51,767 bases of DNA from DATFVJ01 sp963851085 (GTDB lineage Bacteria > Actinomycetota > Actinomycetes > Streptosporangiales > Streptosporangiaceae). Position numbers and translations under genes: made by a program. Positions 26,190 through 34,178 of the stretch are shown in pieces; the stretch's first letter is position 1, and every line of letters begins with the position of its first letter. The stretch spans positions 1-51,767 of the forward strand of contig CAWKNX010000025.1 in assembly GCA_963851085.1 (NCBI GenBank), read 5' to 3'. The notes beneath the pieces were generated by a model that was given only the letters and a program-made list of their open reading frames with translations, ran no database searches and had not been told where the DNA came from.

Positions 26190-26259
26190 CCGCGACGCCG
26201 GGACCGCATGGCTGGCAGCGCCAGGGCCCGCTGCTCCGGCGCCGATTCCCCCTGCCTTC

Positions 26260-26520
26260 TTGAAGGAATCCCACGAGTACGAACTGGTCGACCTGGCGAG
26301 CTGGCGGTGGCTCTTCGTCCCGCCGGTCGTGCTCGTCGTCGTCGTCGCCATCGTCATGGCGCGCGATCCATCCCGAACTCGCGCGAGGCGTCAGGGCACG
26401 GGTTCGACGCCGTCGGTCAACCCAAAGACCGGCCACCTAGAGCTACTAAACCGTTACAAGATCCCCACCACTCCGACGCCACCCGAAGACCTGATCTGCC
26501 GAGTGCGCGATATTCCATGA
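26260..26520 (+). CDS. Possible small single-pass membrane protein
   Basis: Open frame of 86 codons with one clear hydrophobic segment (WLFVPPVVLVVVVAIVMA, about 17-34) followed by a basic flank and a polar tail. The only good start is TTG at 26260 with no strong ribosome site, so the 5' end is uncertain. Family not recognised. The charge pattern suggests the C-terminus stays inside. Confidence 0.3.
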   Translation: MKESHEYELVDLASWRWLFVPPVVLVVVVAIVMARDPSRTRARRQGTGSTPSVNPKTGHLELLNRYKIPTTPTPPEDLICRVRDIP

Positions 26521-26620
26521 TCCGAGCCTACCCAGTAGCCCCTGCCAGGGTCGTCTTGCGTCTGGGATACCGGACATTAGGATTCGAACATACATACGAT
26601 TCAGTCGCGGGAACGTGAAG

Positions 26621-26890
26621 ATGTCACCGAACGCAGAGGAAGTGCCTCCGCCACGGCAAGAAGACCTGCGGCCGGAGACCGGCAGATACCGCCCGTGTTT
26701 CAAGCCGGTGCTGATCACAATCGCCGGGCGCGGCAGGTTCGGGATCCTGCGGGCCTGGCTGCGGTCGGGCGACGGCTGGCTGTGCCATGTCGAGTACATG
26801 AACAACGGGCACGGCAGCACGGACGGCTGGTACCGCTTCGACCCGAACCTCATCCAGCCCGCATCGGTCCCGCGATCCCCGTCCTGGTGA
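26621..26890 (+). CDS. Small hypothetical protein
   Basis: About 89 residues, Met start at 26621 (GTG at 26615 also possible). The composition looks like a folded small domain, with alternating hydrophobic and aromatic residues (FGILRAWLRSGDGWLCHVEY, then DGWYRFDP). No signal peptide or membrane helix. Not recognised. It lies 115 bases upstream of the 1,196-residue orphan on the same strand and could be its partner, though the gap allows a separate promoter. Confidence 0.5.
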   Translation: MSPNAEEVPPPRQEDLRPETGRYRPCFKPVLITIAGRGRFGILRAWLRSGDGWLCHVEYMNNGHGSTDGWYRFDPNLIQPASVPRSPSW

Positions 26891-27005
26891 CACTTTGCGT
26901 CCGGGGCATATCACTCCGAATAAGGGCAAATTGATCGGCCGGTTGAGGCGTCCGAAGCACTTACCCTGGCGGCTGGGATGCGCCCGAGTGCTGAGGGGAG
27001 TCGGT

Positions 27006-30000
27006 GTGATCACGCGGCCGCTTGTTCCCATGAGTAACGGTCCGGACGATGAGGTCCTGCGGGCGAGGATCGTGCGCCGGCTGGAGCGGTTCGGGGCCGG
27101 GCCCGCGGCGTCTTTCCGTGACGCATGCACCCTGATGAAGAGCGATACCCCGGTGGCCTCGGATGCCCGTCTGGTTGGCCACCTCATGCGTGAGCTTGAG
27201 AGCTCGCTGCGCGCTGTCATGCTGCCGCCGGCGAACCGCGCGCCGCAGCCGGAGGTGGCCACCGCAGCGGGAGGGGAGGCGCACGGGCGGATGGGGGCGG
27301 TGCGGCAGGCCCTTGGCCGGCTGGCCGACGAGCTTGCGGAGCTGATCCGGGCCTTGTTCGGGCCGCGCGGTGCGCGCACGCCCCGGCCGCGAGCCGATGC
27401 CGCCGCATCGGCCGCGCGCGCCCACCGGCTGGAAGTGCGCGCGGTGCTCGACGCACTGGGGATCGCCTACGACAGTGACGCGGGGAAAACCTGGCTCGCG
27501 TACGCGGGTCTTGGGCTTACGTCTGCGGCATGGCAGGGACCGGGGCCGCCACGTCCCGTGGATCAGGAATTTCGCCGCTCCTTCTGCAGCCTGATGACGA
27601 TGTTTGATGTCGTGCTCGAGCGGCACGAAGCCAGATACCTGGCGGGCGTGGATCGCCTGGACGCGCTCGCGCGAGTGGCCCGCCCTGGTGACGAGCACGC
27701 CAGGGAGCTCCGGCAGGAGTTCCCGCAGGACCCGGTGACGATGGACCGTTTCTTCTCGCGGCTGGCGAGCCCGGTATGGATACGCCCACTGCGGAAACAG
27801 GCGTTCTTCGCCGAGCCTCCGGCACCTATCCCCGCCCGGGAGGGACCCGGATGGCTACCGGACTGGCCCGCGCTGCGCTATCTGGTTCGTGTCGCAGGCC
27901 AGGAGCCCTCGCTGGCCACGGAGGTCGCAGCCGGCCTTCCAGCGACCGAGAACCAGCTGGTGAACGCGGGCCTGGTCGACCTGGCGCTTGAGGTGCCCGT
28001 CGCCGACAGCGGCAAGCTGCTGCCGCGGATCACCCGCGACCTGGCAGGTCTGCACGAGGGCACGTACGCGGTGGCGGAGGCGGAGCGGTTCGGCGCGCTG
28101 GCACAGCATCTGGTGCGTGGCGGCATGCCCGACGCCGCTCTCAGCCTTGCCCGCGTGCTCTGGGGTTTCGCCTCATCGCCCGGGGCGGAGGATGCCGTGC
28201 CAGGCGCCGTCGGCGGCCTGCGCACGCGGATCGCCACCAGCGGTTACGCCGAGAGCCTGCGCACGTTCCTGCCGGCGTTAGTGGCGCGATGCGGGCCGCC
28301 CGCGCTGGAGACAATGGCCGATCTGCTCGACGACGCGATCACTCGGACCGCCAGCCCGGCGATGATCGAGAGCCGCCAGGATCTGTCCAGCTGCTGGCGC
28401 CCTGCGGTGGAAGGCCGGCCGGCCGATACGGACATGGACGCGAAGACCGCCCTGGTCAGCGCGGTACGCGACGCGGCGGAGCAGCTTGTCAGCGACGGGT
28501 GCGTCGATGTGCAGGATGTGCTGCGCCGCCTGGGTTCGCGCGATTGGCCGATCTTCCGCCGGTTGGCGCTGCATCTGCTGAGGAAGTTCGGCGCCGGGTG
28601 CCCGGAGGAGGTCGCCAAGCGGCTCACGGACGCCGCCGCTATCAGCGACACGTGCAGCGAACGCGAGTTCCTGCTCCTTGCCCGCGATCATTTCGCCATG
28701 CTCGCCGCGGAGGACCAGCGGCGCATGCTGCGTCTGATCGATCAAGGCCCCGACGTCGGCTCGTGGGTCGCCAGTTATGCCGCGGAGGCCAGCCAGGAAC
28801 CACGGGCGGACCAGATCGACCGCTGGGTAGCCGAATGGACTCGCGATCGGCTCGGTGCGGCGGAGCCTGCGCTGCCACAGCATGAGCGGGATTCCTACGC
28901 CAAGCTCGTGCGGCTGGTCGGCGAGCCCGCGCCCGCGGGCAGGACACGAGCCAGGACGTGGCTCATGCGGGACGGCGCCGCCGCGCCAAACGCCACCGGT
29001 CTGGCCGGGTCGAGTATCGACATGGTCATCGGTTTCCTGCAAACCCGGCCGCCCGCCGCGATACCGGCTGCCACCCCGGACGCTGCGCCGATCGTGATAA
29101 GGGCCACGGCGCCAGTCGCGGCCCCGGCCCCGCTTGCGGCACAGGCCGCGGGGCCGGCCGGGGCACTGGCCGGTTCCAGCGTCTTCGACCTGGCTCAGGA
29201 ACTCGGCAGCGCGGTGCGCGCACGTCCGCTGCGTTACTCGGCCGCGGCCGGCCGCTTCGCCGGGCTGGCGGAACCTTACGTCGCGCAGGTCCTCAGCGGC
29301 CTGCACGCAGCGGTGGACAATGGCGCCGATCTGGACTGGGACTCCGTACTCCAGCTCTGCCGGTGGGTGTCAGGCGAAGCGGTCCGGATGGCCGACCGCC
29401 GGCCGGCCGCCGAGCACGGCTGGGCAAGCGGCCGCCGTGAGATGATCCGGCTGCTGCGGGCGGGATTGCTTCGCGCGCCCGCGGTCATGCCGATCGGCGA
29501 ACGTGTCCACGTGTGGCAGATCATTGACTCCTCGCTGAGCAAAGACGCCGCCCAGGGAGGCGGCCACGGCGATGACACCGCGGCTCACGCGCGGGCAAGC
29601 GCACGGGCGGGAGCCCTCGCCGCGGCCGTGTCCTACGGCATGTGGGTGCGCCGCCATCAACATGACGCCGACCTCGCTGAGCTCTTCCTCGTTCTCGACC
29701 GGCACCTCGACCCGGAGGGGGAACCCTCGCCTGTGGTGCGGGCCGTCTACGGCACCGAGTTCCACCGGCTGGCCCGTCTGGACAACGCCTGGACCGCGGG
29801 CGCGACAAGCCGTATCTTCCCGCCCGGTGACGCGGGCCGCGAGCTCTGGGACGCGGCCTGGGGCGCCTACCTCGACTCCCCAGTACCGATCAGCGCGCAG
29901 GCCTGTGCACTGCTGCGCGACCAGTACCGGATCGCGGTCGGCAGGCTCGCCGCGGCGGGCGGCGGGTGCGCGAGCAGGCGGGACGTGCGGCTCGGGCAGC

Positions 30001-30596
30001 ACCTGATCACGCGGTACCTGGCCGGCGAGATCACCCTCGACGGCGACGACCAGCTCCTCAACGGGTTCTATGGGGGAGCGCCGGTCGCCGTACGTGCGGA
30101 TATGGCCAAGTACATCGGCTGGAATCTGCTCGAATCCGGCATCGGCACCGGCTCCGACGCTCTATCGCGGCTCACCCGCTTGTGGGAGCGGCGCCTTGCG
30201 GCCGCTTCTCCGAGCGCGGACAAAGACGAACTCGTCCGGTTCGGCGAGTGGTTCGCCAGCGGGTGCTTCGACGATGACTGGTCCTTGCGGCAACTTGCCC
30301 GCGTCATCACACTGACCGGTGAGGCCAGGCCCGACATCCTGGTATTGCGCCGCCTGGCCGAGCTCGCTCCCGCACGCGCACAGCTCTGCCTGGACATCAT
30401 CAGCGAGTGGGTCAGGCAGCTACCTGAGGATGCGTGGCGGTTCAGCGCCAGGGAAGAGTATCTCGGCCGCATCCTGTCGGCCGGCCTGGCGAGTCCGGAT
30501 TCCGCCACCAAGGCGCTGGCCGAGCAGATCATCAATGGCGCCGTCCGCCGAGGGCAAACGCGATTTCGTGCCCTCGTGCTGGCTGGCACTGCCTGA
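27006..30596 (+). CDS. Large uncharacterised helical-repeat protein (1,196 residues)
   Basis: Function unknown. It is rich in alpha-helix-forming residues throughout and has a block resembling the C-terminal repeat (sensor-like) regions of large STAND/Avs-type proteins: WPIFRRLALHLLRKFG (about 514), REFLLLARDHFAMLAAEDQR and a WVASYA region. No canonical P-loop, nuclease, protease, TIR or SIR2 motif is visible; DAGKT near residue 160 lacks the correct glycine spacing. An Ala/Pro-rich linker at about 680-720 splits it into two halves. No signal peptide or membrane helix, so it is cytoplasmic. GTG at 27006 has GAGGGGAG five bases upstream; ATG at 27030 is an alternative, and a TTG-started extension to 26895 looks non-coding. 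Immune sensor or scaffold are guesses. Confidence 0.8.
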   Translation: MITRPLVPMSNGPDDEVLRARIVRRLERFGAGPAASFRDACTLMKSDTPVASDARLVGHLMRELESSLRAVMLPPANRAPQPEVATAAGGEAHGRMGAVRQALGRLADELAELIRALFGPRGARTPRPRADAAASAARAHRLEVRAVLDALGIAYDSDAGKTWLAYAGLGLTSAAWQGPGPPRPVDQEFRRSFCSLMTMFDVVLERHEARYLAGVDRLDALARVARPGDEHARELRQEFPQDPVTMDRFFSRLASPVWIRPLRKQAFFAEPPAPIPAREGPGWLPDWPALRYLVRVAGQEPSLATEVAAGLPATENQLVNAGLVDLALEVPVADSGKLLPRITRDLAGLHEGTYAVAEAERFGALAQHLVRGGMPDAALSLARVLWGFASSPGAEDAVPGAVGGLRTRIATSGYAESLRTFLPALVARCGPPALETMADLLDDAITRTASPAMIESRQDLSSCWRPAVEGRPADTDMDAKTALVSAVRDAAEQLVSDGCVDVQDVLRRLGSRDWPIFRRLALHLLRKFGAGCPEEVAKRLTDAAAISDTCSEREFLLLARDHFAMLAAEDQRRMLRLIDQGPDVGSWVASYAAEASQEPRADQIDRWVAEWTRDRLGAAEPALPQHERDSYAKLVRLVGEPAPAGRTRARTWLMRDGAAAPNATGLAGSSIDMVIGFLQTRPPAAIPAATPDAAPIVIRATAPVAAPAPLAAQAAGPAGALAGSSVFDLAQELGSAVRARPLRYSAAAGRFAGLAEPYVAQVLSGLHAAVDNGADLDWDSVLQLCRWVSGEAVRMADRRPAAEHGWASGRREMIRLLRAGLLRAPAVMPIGERVHVWQIIDSSLSKDAAQGGGHGDDTAAHARASARAGALAAAVSYGMWVRRHQHDADLAELFLVLDRHLDPEGEPSPVVRAVYGTEFHRLARLDNAWTAGATSRIFPPGDAGRELWDAAWGAYLDSPVPISAQACALLRDQYRIAVGRLAAAGGGCASRRDVRLGQHLITRYLAGEITLDGDDQLLNGFYGGAPVAVRADMAKYIGWNLLESGIGTGSDALSRLTRLWERRLAAASPSADKDELVRFGEWFASGCFDDDWSLRQLARVITLTGEARPDILVLRRLAELAPARAQLCLDIISEWVRQLPEDAWRFSAREEYLGRILSAGLASPDSATKALAEQIINGAVRRGQTRFRALVLAGTA

Positions 30597-30944
30597 CGAC
30601 GCAGCGTGTCCGGTGGATGAACCGCGCTCGGGTTGTGGATGAGCCGGTGGACAAGGACGGTGCCCCGGGGGATAGCGGCGGGTGTCCTGTGGATGTGGTG
30701 TGGATGGCGAAAGAATCTTCAGATCGGTGCCATCTGGGTCTTGTGCCGCAGAACAGCAGGCAGTAGAACTGCTCTACCGCTGGAAACGGGAACCGCCCGG
30801 GGGAGACCCCGGGGACGCGGGAAGGGCCGGGAAGCTGGCGCTTCAGGCGGGTGTCCGGCACCGGCGGCGGGTCCTACGGGCGCGCTGGCTGAGTGATCGG
30901 CTGGTGTGCTGGCCGAGTGATCGGCCGGTGGTGCGGTGGGACTG

Positions 30945-30979
30945 GGCGAGGCCCCTCCATCTCATACATGGAGGGGCCT
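30945..30979. terminator. Perfect 14-bp hairpin
   Basis: CGAGGCCCCTCCAT (30945-30958), seven-base loop CTCATAC, ATGGAGGGGCCTCG (30966-30979). No U-tract. It lies 350 bases past the large orphan's stop, so it may end that transcript or an unseen RNA. Confidence 0.6.
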
Positions 30980-31382
30980 CGTCGCTTGCTGGGTATTCTG
31001 CCCGGGCCGCGGCCCGTCTGAACGCAGCGACACGCCGGAAATCGCACCGGCCTGGCAGGTCACGTGTCCGGCAGGCTGCCGCCGAGACGCCGGCCGCTCC
31101 GCGACCCGCCTCGCGGAGCGGCCGGCGTGACCAGGGACCGGCACGCCTGCCTGGGAGGCCGCTGAACAACACCTGCCCGGCTCGCGTGCCCCCGCATCCC
31201 GGCTGGCGGCGTTGTCACCCTCGCCGTTACAAACCGCTGGTAGCGGCCTCGGGCTCCGAGCACGTCGAAGTCGTACACAAACACCAGTGTGACGATGTGG
31301 TGCGTCCTTTTGAACCCCCACGGCCGCCAGGTTCTGCCCACCAGTGCGCGCTATGAGCTGGCAAATCATTGGTGCGGCACGA

Positions 31383-31457
31383 TCAATGGGGTAGCCGGTA
31401 CTGCCCGCGCATGACCGCGTCGTAGGCACGGCCTCCGTGGTGTGTGCCGCCGCTCAT
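31383..31457 (-). CDS. Possible 24-residue small protein or truncated gene start
   Basis: A very good ribosome site (GGAGGGGAG) sits before ATG at 31457, and the frame reads MSGGTHHGGRAYDAVM and on to RGQYRLPH before TGA at 31383. The quality of the initiation region is better than expected by chance. It could be a genuine small protein, a leader peptide, or the surviving start of a deleted gene. Confidence 0.3.
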   Translation of the reverse strand: MSGGTHHGGRAYDAVMRGQYRLPH

Positions 31458-31564
31458 GCTGCTCCCCTCCGCCGCCCGTACTCACGATCTTGGACGGGCT
31501 ACCTGGATAGAGCACAGGCGTCGCACGGCCGGACGCGGATCGGGCCTGAAGCAGGCGCTGCTGG

Positions 31565-33616
31565 TCAGCTCACGTCCCAGAGGGCGTCGAGCGCGGTGTC
31601 GACGGTCGCGGCGAGCGAGCCGGAGCGGGGGATCACCGGCCGCGCTGGGCAGGCTTCCACACTGTCGCACACCGCCATGGCCGCGGCGTGCAGGAAGCGG
31701 CTGAGTGGCGCGTAGCTGTGCCTGTCGCTGCGCGCCGTACGGTAATGGTGCATCCGCAGCGGAGCGTAGAGGTAAAGCTGGTCACGCGCGCGGGTGACGG
31801 CCACATAGAAGAGACGCTGTTCTTCTGCGAGTCCAGCGGGTGTGGAAAGGGCCATGTCGGAGGGGACCGCGCCGTCGACCAGGTGCGGCAGGTGCACGAC
31901 GGGCCATTCGAGGCCCTTGGCCGAGTGGACCGTGGAGATGACGAGGAAATCGTCGTCGAGCCGGGGCGGCCCGGCAAGGCCGGAGGTAGCGGCGGGCGGG
32001 TCAAGTGCGAGTTCGACGAGCGCTTCGTCCAAGGATGGCCTGCTGGCCGCCGCGTCGGCCAGCCGCTGCAGATCCGCGAGCCGGACCGGGGCGTCTGGAT
32101 AGCGAGCCCGGAGCGGCGCGTTCAGCGCGGCCAGGATCGTGGCGGCACGCTCGGACGTGCGCGTAAGCGCGGCCGCCTCGAGCAGGGCACCGACGGTGCG
32201 GGCCACGGCCTGCCTTGACCGGCTCGGGGCGGTCGCGAGCGCGGCCGGCCAACGGTGCAGCGGCGCCGGCTCTTCCGGCCGCAGCTCGGCGATGATGCGG
32301 CGGGCGTGCACAGGGCCGACGCCGTCGTGCAACCTGAGCAGCCGGAACCAGGCGAGGTCGTCGGCGGGGTTGGCGACAATCCGCGCCGCCGCGAGGAAGT
32401 CCTTGACGTGGGCGGCCTCGCTGAAGCGCAGGCCACCGTACTTGACGAAGGGTATGCGGGCGGCCGCGAGTTCGATTTCGAGTACGTCGCTGTGGTGAGC
32501 GGACCGGACAAGCACCGCCTGGTCGCGCAGATCGAGCCCGGACTCGTGGGCTTCGAGCACCCGTGCGCGGATCTCCCGCGCCTGGGTAGCCTCGTCGTGG
32601 CAGCGGACGAGCAGTGGCGGGGGTCCGCTGCCGCGATCGCCGGTCAGGGTGAGCTCAAGCCCGTCCGCCTGCGGCCGGACCGTGTTGGCGAGGGCGAGGA
32701 TGGCCTCGCGCGAGCGGTAGTTGCGGCCCAGTCGGACGACGGCGAGGCCCGGGAAGGTGGCGCCGAGCGCTCGCAGGTGCGCGGGGTCGGCGCCACGGAA
32801 ACCGTAGACCGCCTGTGCGTCGTCGCCCACGCAGGTCAGGCCGTTCCCGCCGGGCATGAGGAGCCGGACGATGTCGGCTTGCACGGTGTTGACGTCCTGG
32901 TATTCGTCGACGAGTACCGCGTCGAACAGACCGCGAAGGGCGGGCCCGGCGGCCGCGTCGGCCAGCGCCGCCCGCCACAGCAGCAGCAGGTCGTCGAAGT
33001 CGACGAGCCCACGGCTGCGCTTGTGCGCGACGAAGGCGCGGAACAGCGCGCCAAGCTGGCCGGCGAAATCGGCGCACCAGGGAAAGCCGGCCAGGATGAC
33101 CTCTTTCACCGGCCGCCCGGTGTTGACGCAGCGGGTGTAGATGTCGGCGCACACCGGCCCGCGCGGGGCCCGCCGCTCTGGGCCGGCCAGGCCGGCGTCG
33201 GCCCGCAGCGCGTCAAGCAGGTCCGCGGTGTCGGCCGGGTCGATGAGGCTGAAGGCCGGCGGCAGCGAGAAAGACTCCGCGTGCGCGCGGATGATCCGGT
33301 GCGCTATCGAGTGAAAGGTGCCGCCCCAGACCACGCCTGCGCTGGCCCCCGGCTCAGCGCCGCGGCCTGGCCTGTCCATGCCTCCGGCGGCCGCTACCCG
33401 CCCGAGCATGTCGTCAGCGGCGCGGCGGGTGAATGTCAGCAGCAGGATCCGGCCGGCCGCGACACCCTGGGCCTGGAGCCAGCCCACCCGGGCGGCGAGC
33501 GTGGCGGTCTTTCCTGTGCCCGCGCCCGCGAGCACGAGCAGCGGCTCAGGCCCATGCGTCGCCGCCCGGCGCTGCTCGTCGTTGAGCTGGCCGAGCAACA
33601 TCGACACATCGAACAT
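31565..33616 (-). CDS. UvrD/PcrA-type superfamily 1A DNA helicase
   Basis: 3'-5' DNA helicase of 683 residues. The ordered motifs are: Q-motif LNDEQRRAA, Walker A AGAGTGKT (30-37), LLLTFTRRAADDM (Ia), VDEYQDVN (II), VGDDAQAVYGFRGAD (III), GRNYRS (IV), TVHSAKGLEW (V) and YVAVTRARDQLYLY (VI). It is shorter than PcrA/UvrD1 (about 750-800) and has no clear C-terminal HRDC domain, so it resembles the short UvrD2-like helicases of actinobacteria. Starts at 33616 or the in-frame ATG five codons on are both possible. It stands as a single gene, and its promoter region holds a palindromic repeat split by a small mobile element. Confidence 0.92.
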   Translation of the reverse strand: MFDVSMLLGQLNDEQRRAATHGPEPLLVLAGAGTGKTATLAARVGWLQAQGVAAGRILLLTFTRRAADDMLGRVAAAGGMDRPGRGAEPGASAGVVWGGTFHSIAHRIIRAHAESFSLPPAFSLIDPADTADLLDALRADAGLAGPERRAPRGPVCADIYTRCVNTGRPVKEVILAGFPWCADFAGQLGALFRAFVAHKRSRGLVDFDDLLLLWRAALADAAAGPALRGLFDAVLVDEYQDVNTVQADIVRLLMPGGNGLTCVGDDAQAVYGFRGADPAHLRALGATFPGLAVVRLGRNYRSREAILALANTVRPQADGLELTLTGDRGSGPPPLLVRCHDEATQAREIRARVLEAHESGLDLRDQAVLVRSAHHSDVLEIELAAARIPFVKYGGLRFSEAAHVKDFLAAARIVANPADDLAWFRLLRLHDGVGPVHARRIIAELRPEEPAPLHRWPAALATAPSRSRQAVARTVGALLEAAALTRTSERAATILAALNAPLRARYPDAPVRLADLQRLADAAASRPSLDEALVELALDPPAATSGLAGPPRLDDDFLVISTVHSAKGLEWPVVHLPHLVDGAVPSDMALSTPAGLAEEQRLFYVAVTRARDQLYLYAPLRMHHYRTARSDRHSYAPLSRFLHAAAMAVCDSVEACPARPVIPRSGSLAATVDTALDALWDVS

Positions 33617-33866
33617 GCGGACGAATATAGCGGTTATTTCGTCGCGCCCCGGCGCGGCACACCAGCGAGGCCCAGCAGAGATTTATCCCGAACGGCTGCG
33701 CGCCGCGCTCCGACTCCGGTGTGCCGGGCCCCGGGGGGTTGCCGGGCCGCCCTCCCGGGCTGGCACGGTCCCGGGCGGCCGCCGCGCCGCGCTCCGATAC
33801 CGGTCTGCGGCCCGGCCGGGTTCCGGGGCCGCCGCCGGGCTGACGTGGTCCGGCGACTCGGTCCAG

Positions 33867-34086
33867 TTCATGATCGCGGTAAGTTTTCCGCGCATACGAG
33901 GCTGTCGCGTAACCCTGTCCAGGCCATCGGCAATAGGCCCGAGTGGAGCGTGGACCCAGTTTTTGGGCCTCTGAGCCTGCTGAGTGGAGATCATCGACGC
34001 AACACGCCGCACAAAATGGGCTTGACTTTTCAAGATCACGAATTGTGCGACAGCCTCATACCGCAGAGAAATTACCGCGATCACGA
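33867..34086. repeat. Dispersed palindrome copy, interrupted by a MITE
   Basis: Left half TTCATGATCGCGGTAAG plus TTTTCCGCGCATAC (33867-33897) and right half ATACCGCAGAGAAATTAC plus CGCGATCACGAA (34058-34086, sharing ATAC) rejoin into one hairpin like those at 18382 and 47852 once 33898-34061 is taken out. The arms then pair over about 16 bases with a few mismatches. Confidence 0.8.
33898..34057. mobile_element. 160-bp non-autonomous element (MITE) with 4-bp target duplication
   Basis: Ends GAGGCTGTCGC (33898-33908) and GCGACAGCCTC (34047-34057) are perfect 11-bp inverted repeats. ATAC flanks both sides (33894-33897 and 34058-34061), a 4-bp target duplication. There is no transposase; the ends resemble those of IS5-like elements, which is a guess. 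It is inserted in the loop of the dispersed palindrome upstream of the helicase gene. Confidence 0.75.
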
Positions 34087-34178
34087 AGAGCGCGGGGCAT
34101 GTGTGCCGGTCGCCGTCTCTGGCCGTGGGCGGCGGATCTTGCCACACGTGCCCCTCGCCGCCGCGCCGGAGAGCGCTG

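Larger units (their letters stand above)
30597..31564. other. Long intergenic stretch after the large orphan gene
   Basis: About 970 bases without a confident gene apart from a possible 24-residue minus-strand frame at 31383-31457. The first 130 bases contain repeated TGTGGAT/GTGGACAA words resembling relaxed DnaA boxes. A strong hairpin lies at 30945-30979. Longer open frames across the region are arginine/proline-rich, lack ribosome sites and look like high-GC noise. Confidence 0.5.

Noticed and set aside
27470..27500. P-loop in the large orphan (DAGKT)
   Set aside because: The GxxxxGK[ST] spacing is absent and no Walker B follows at a sensible distance.
30682..31356. 224-codon frame in the gap after the large orphan
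   Set aside because: Crosses a terminator hairpin, is Arg/Pro-rich, has no ribosome site or recognisable motif.
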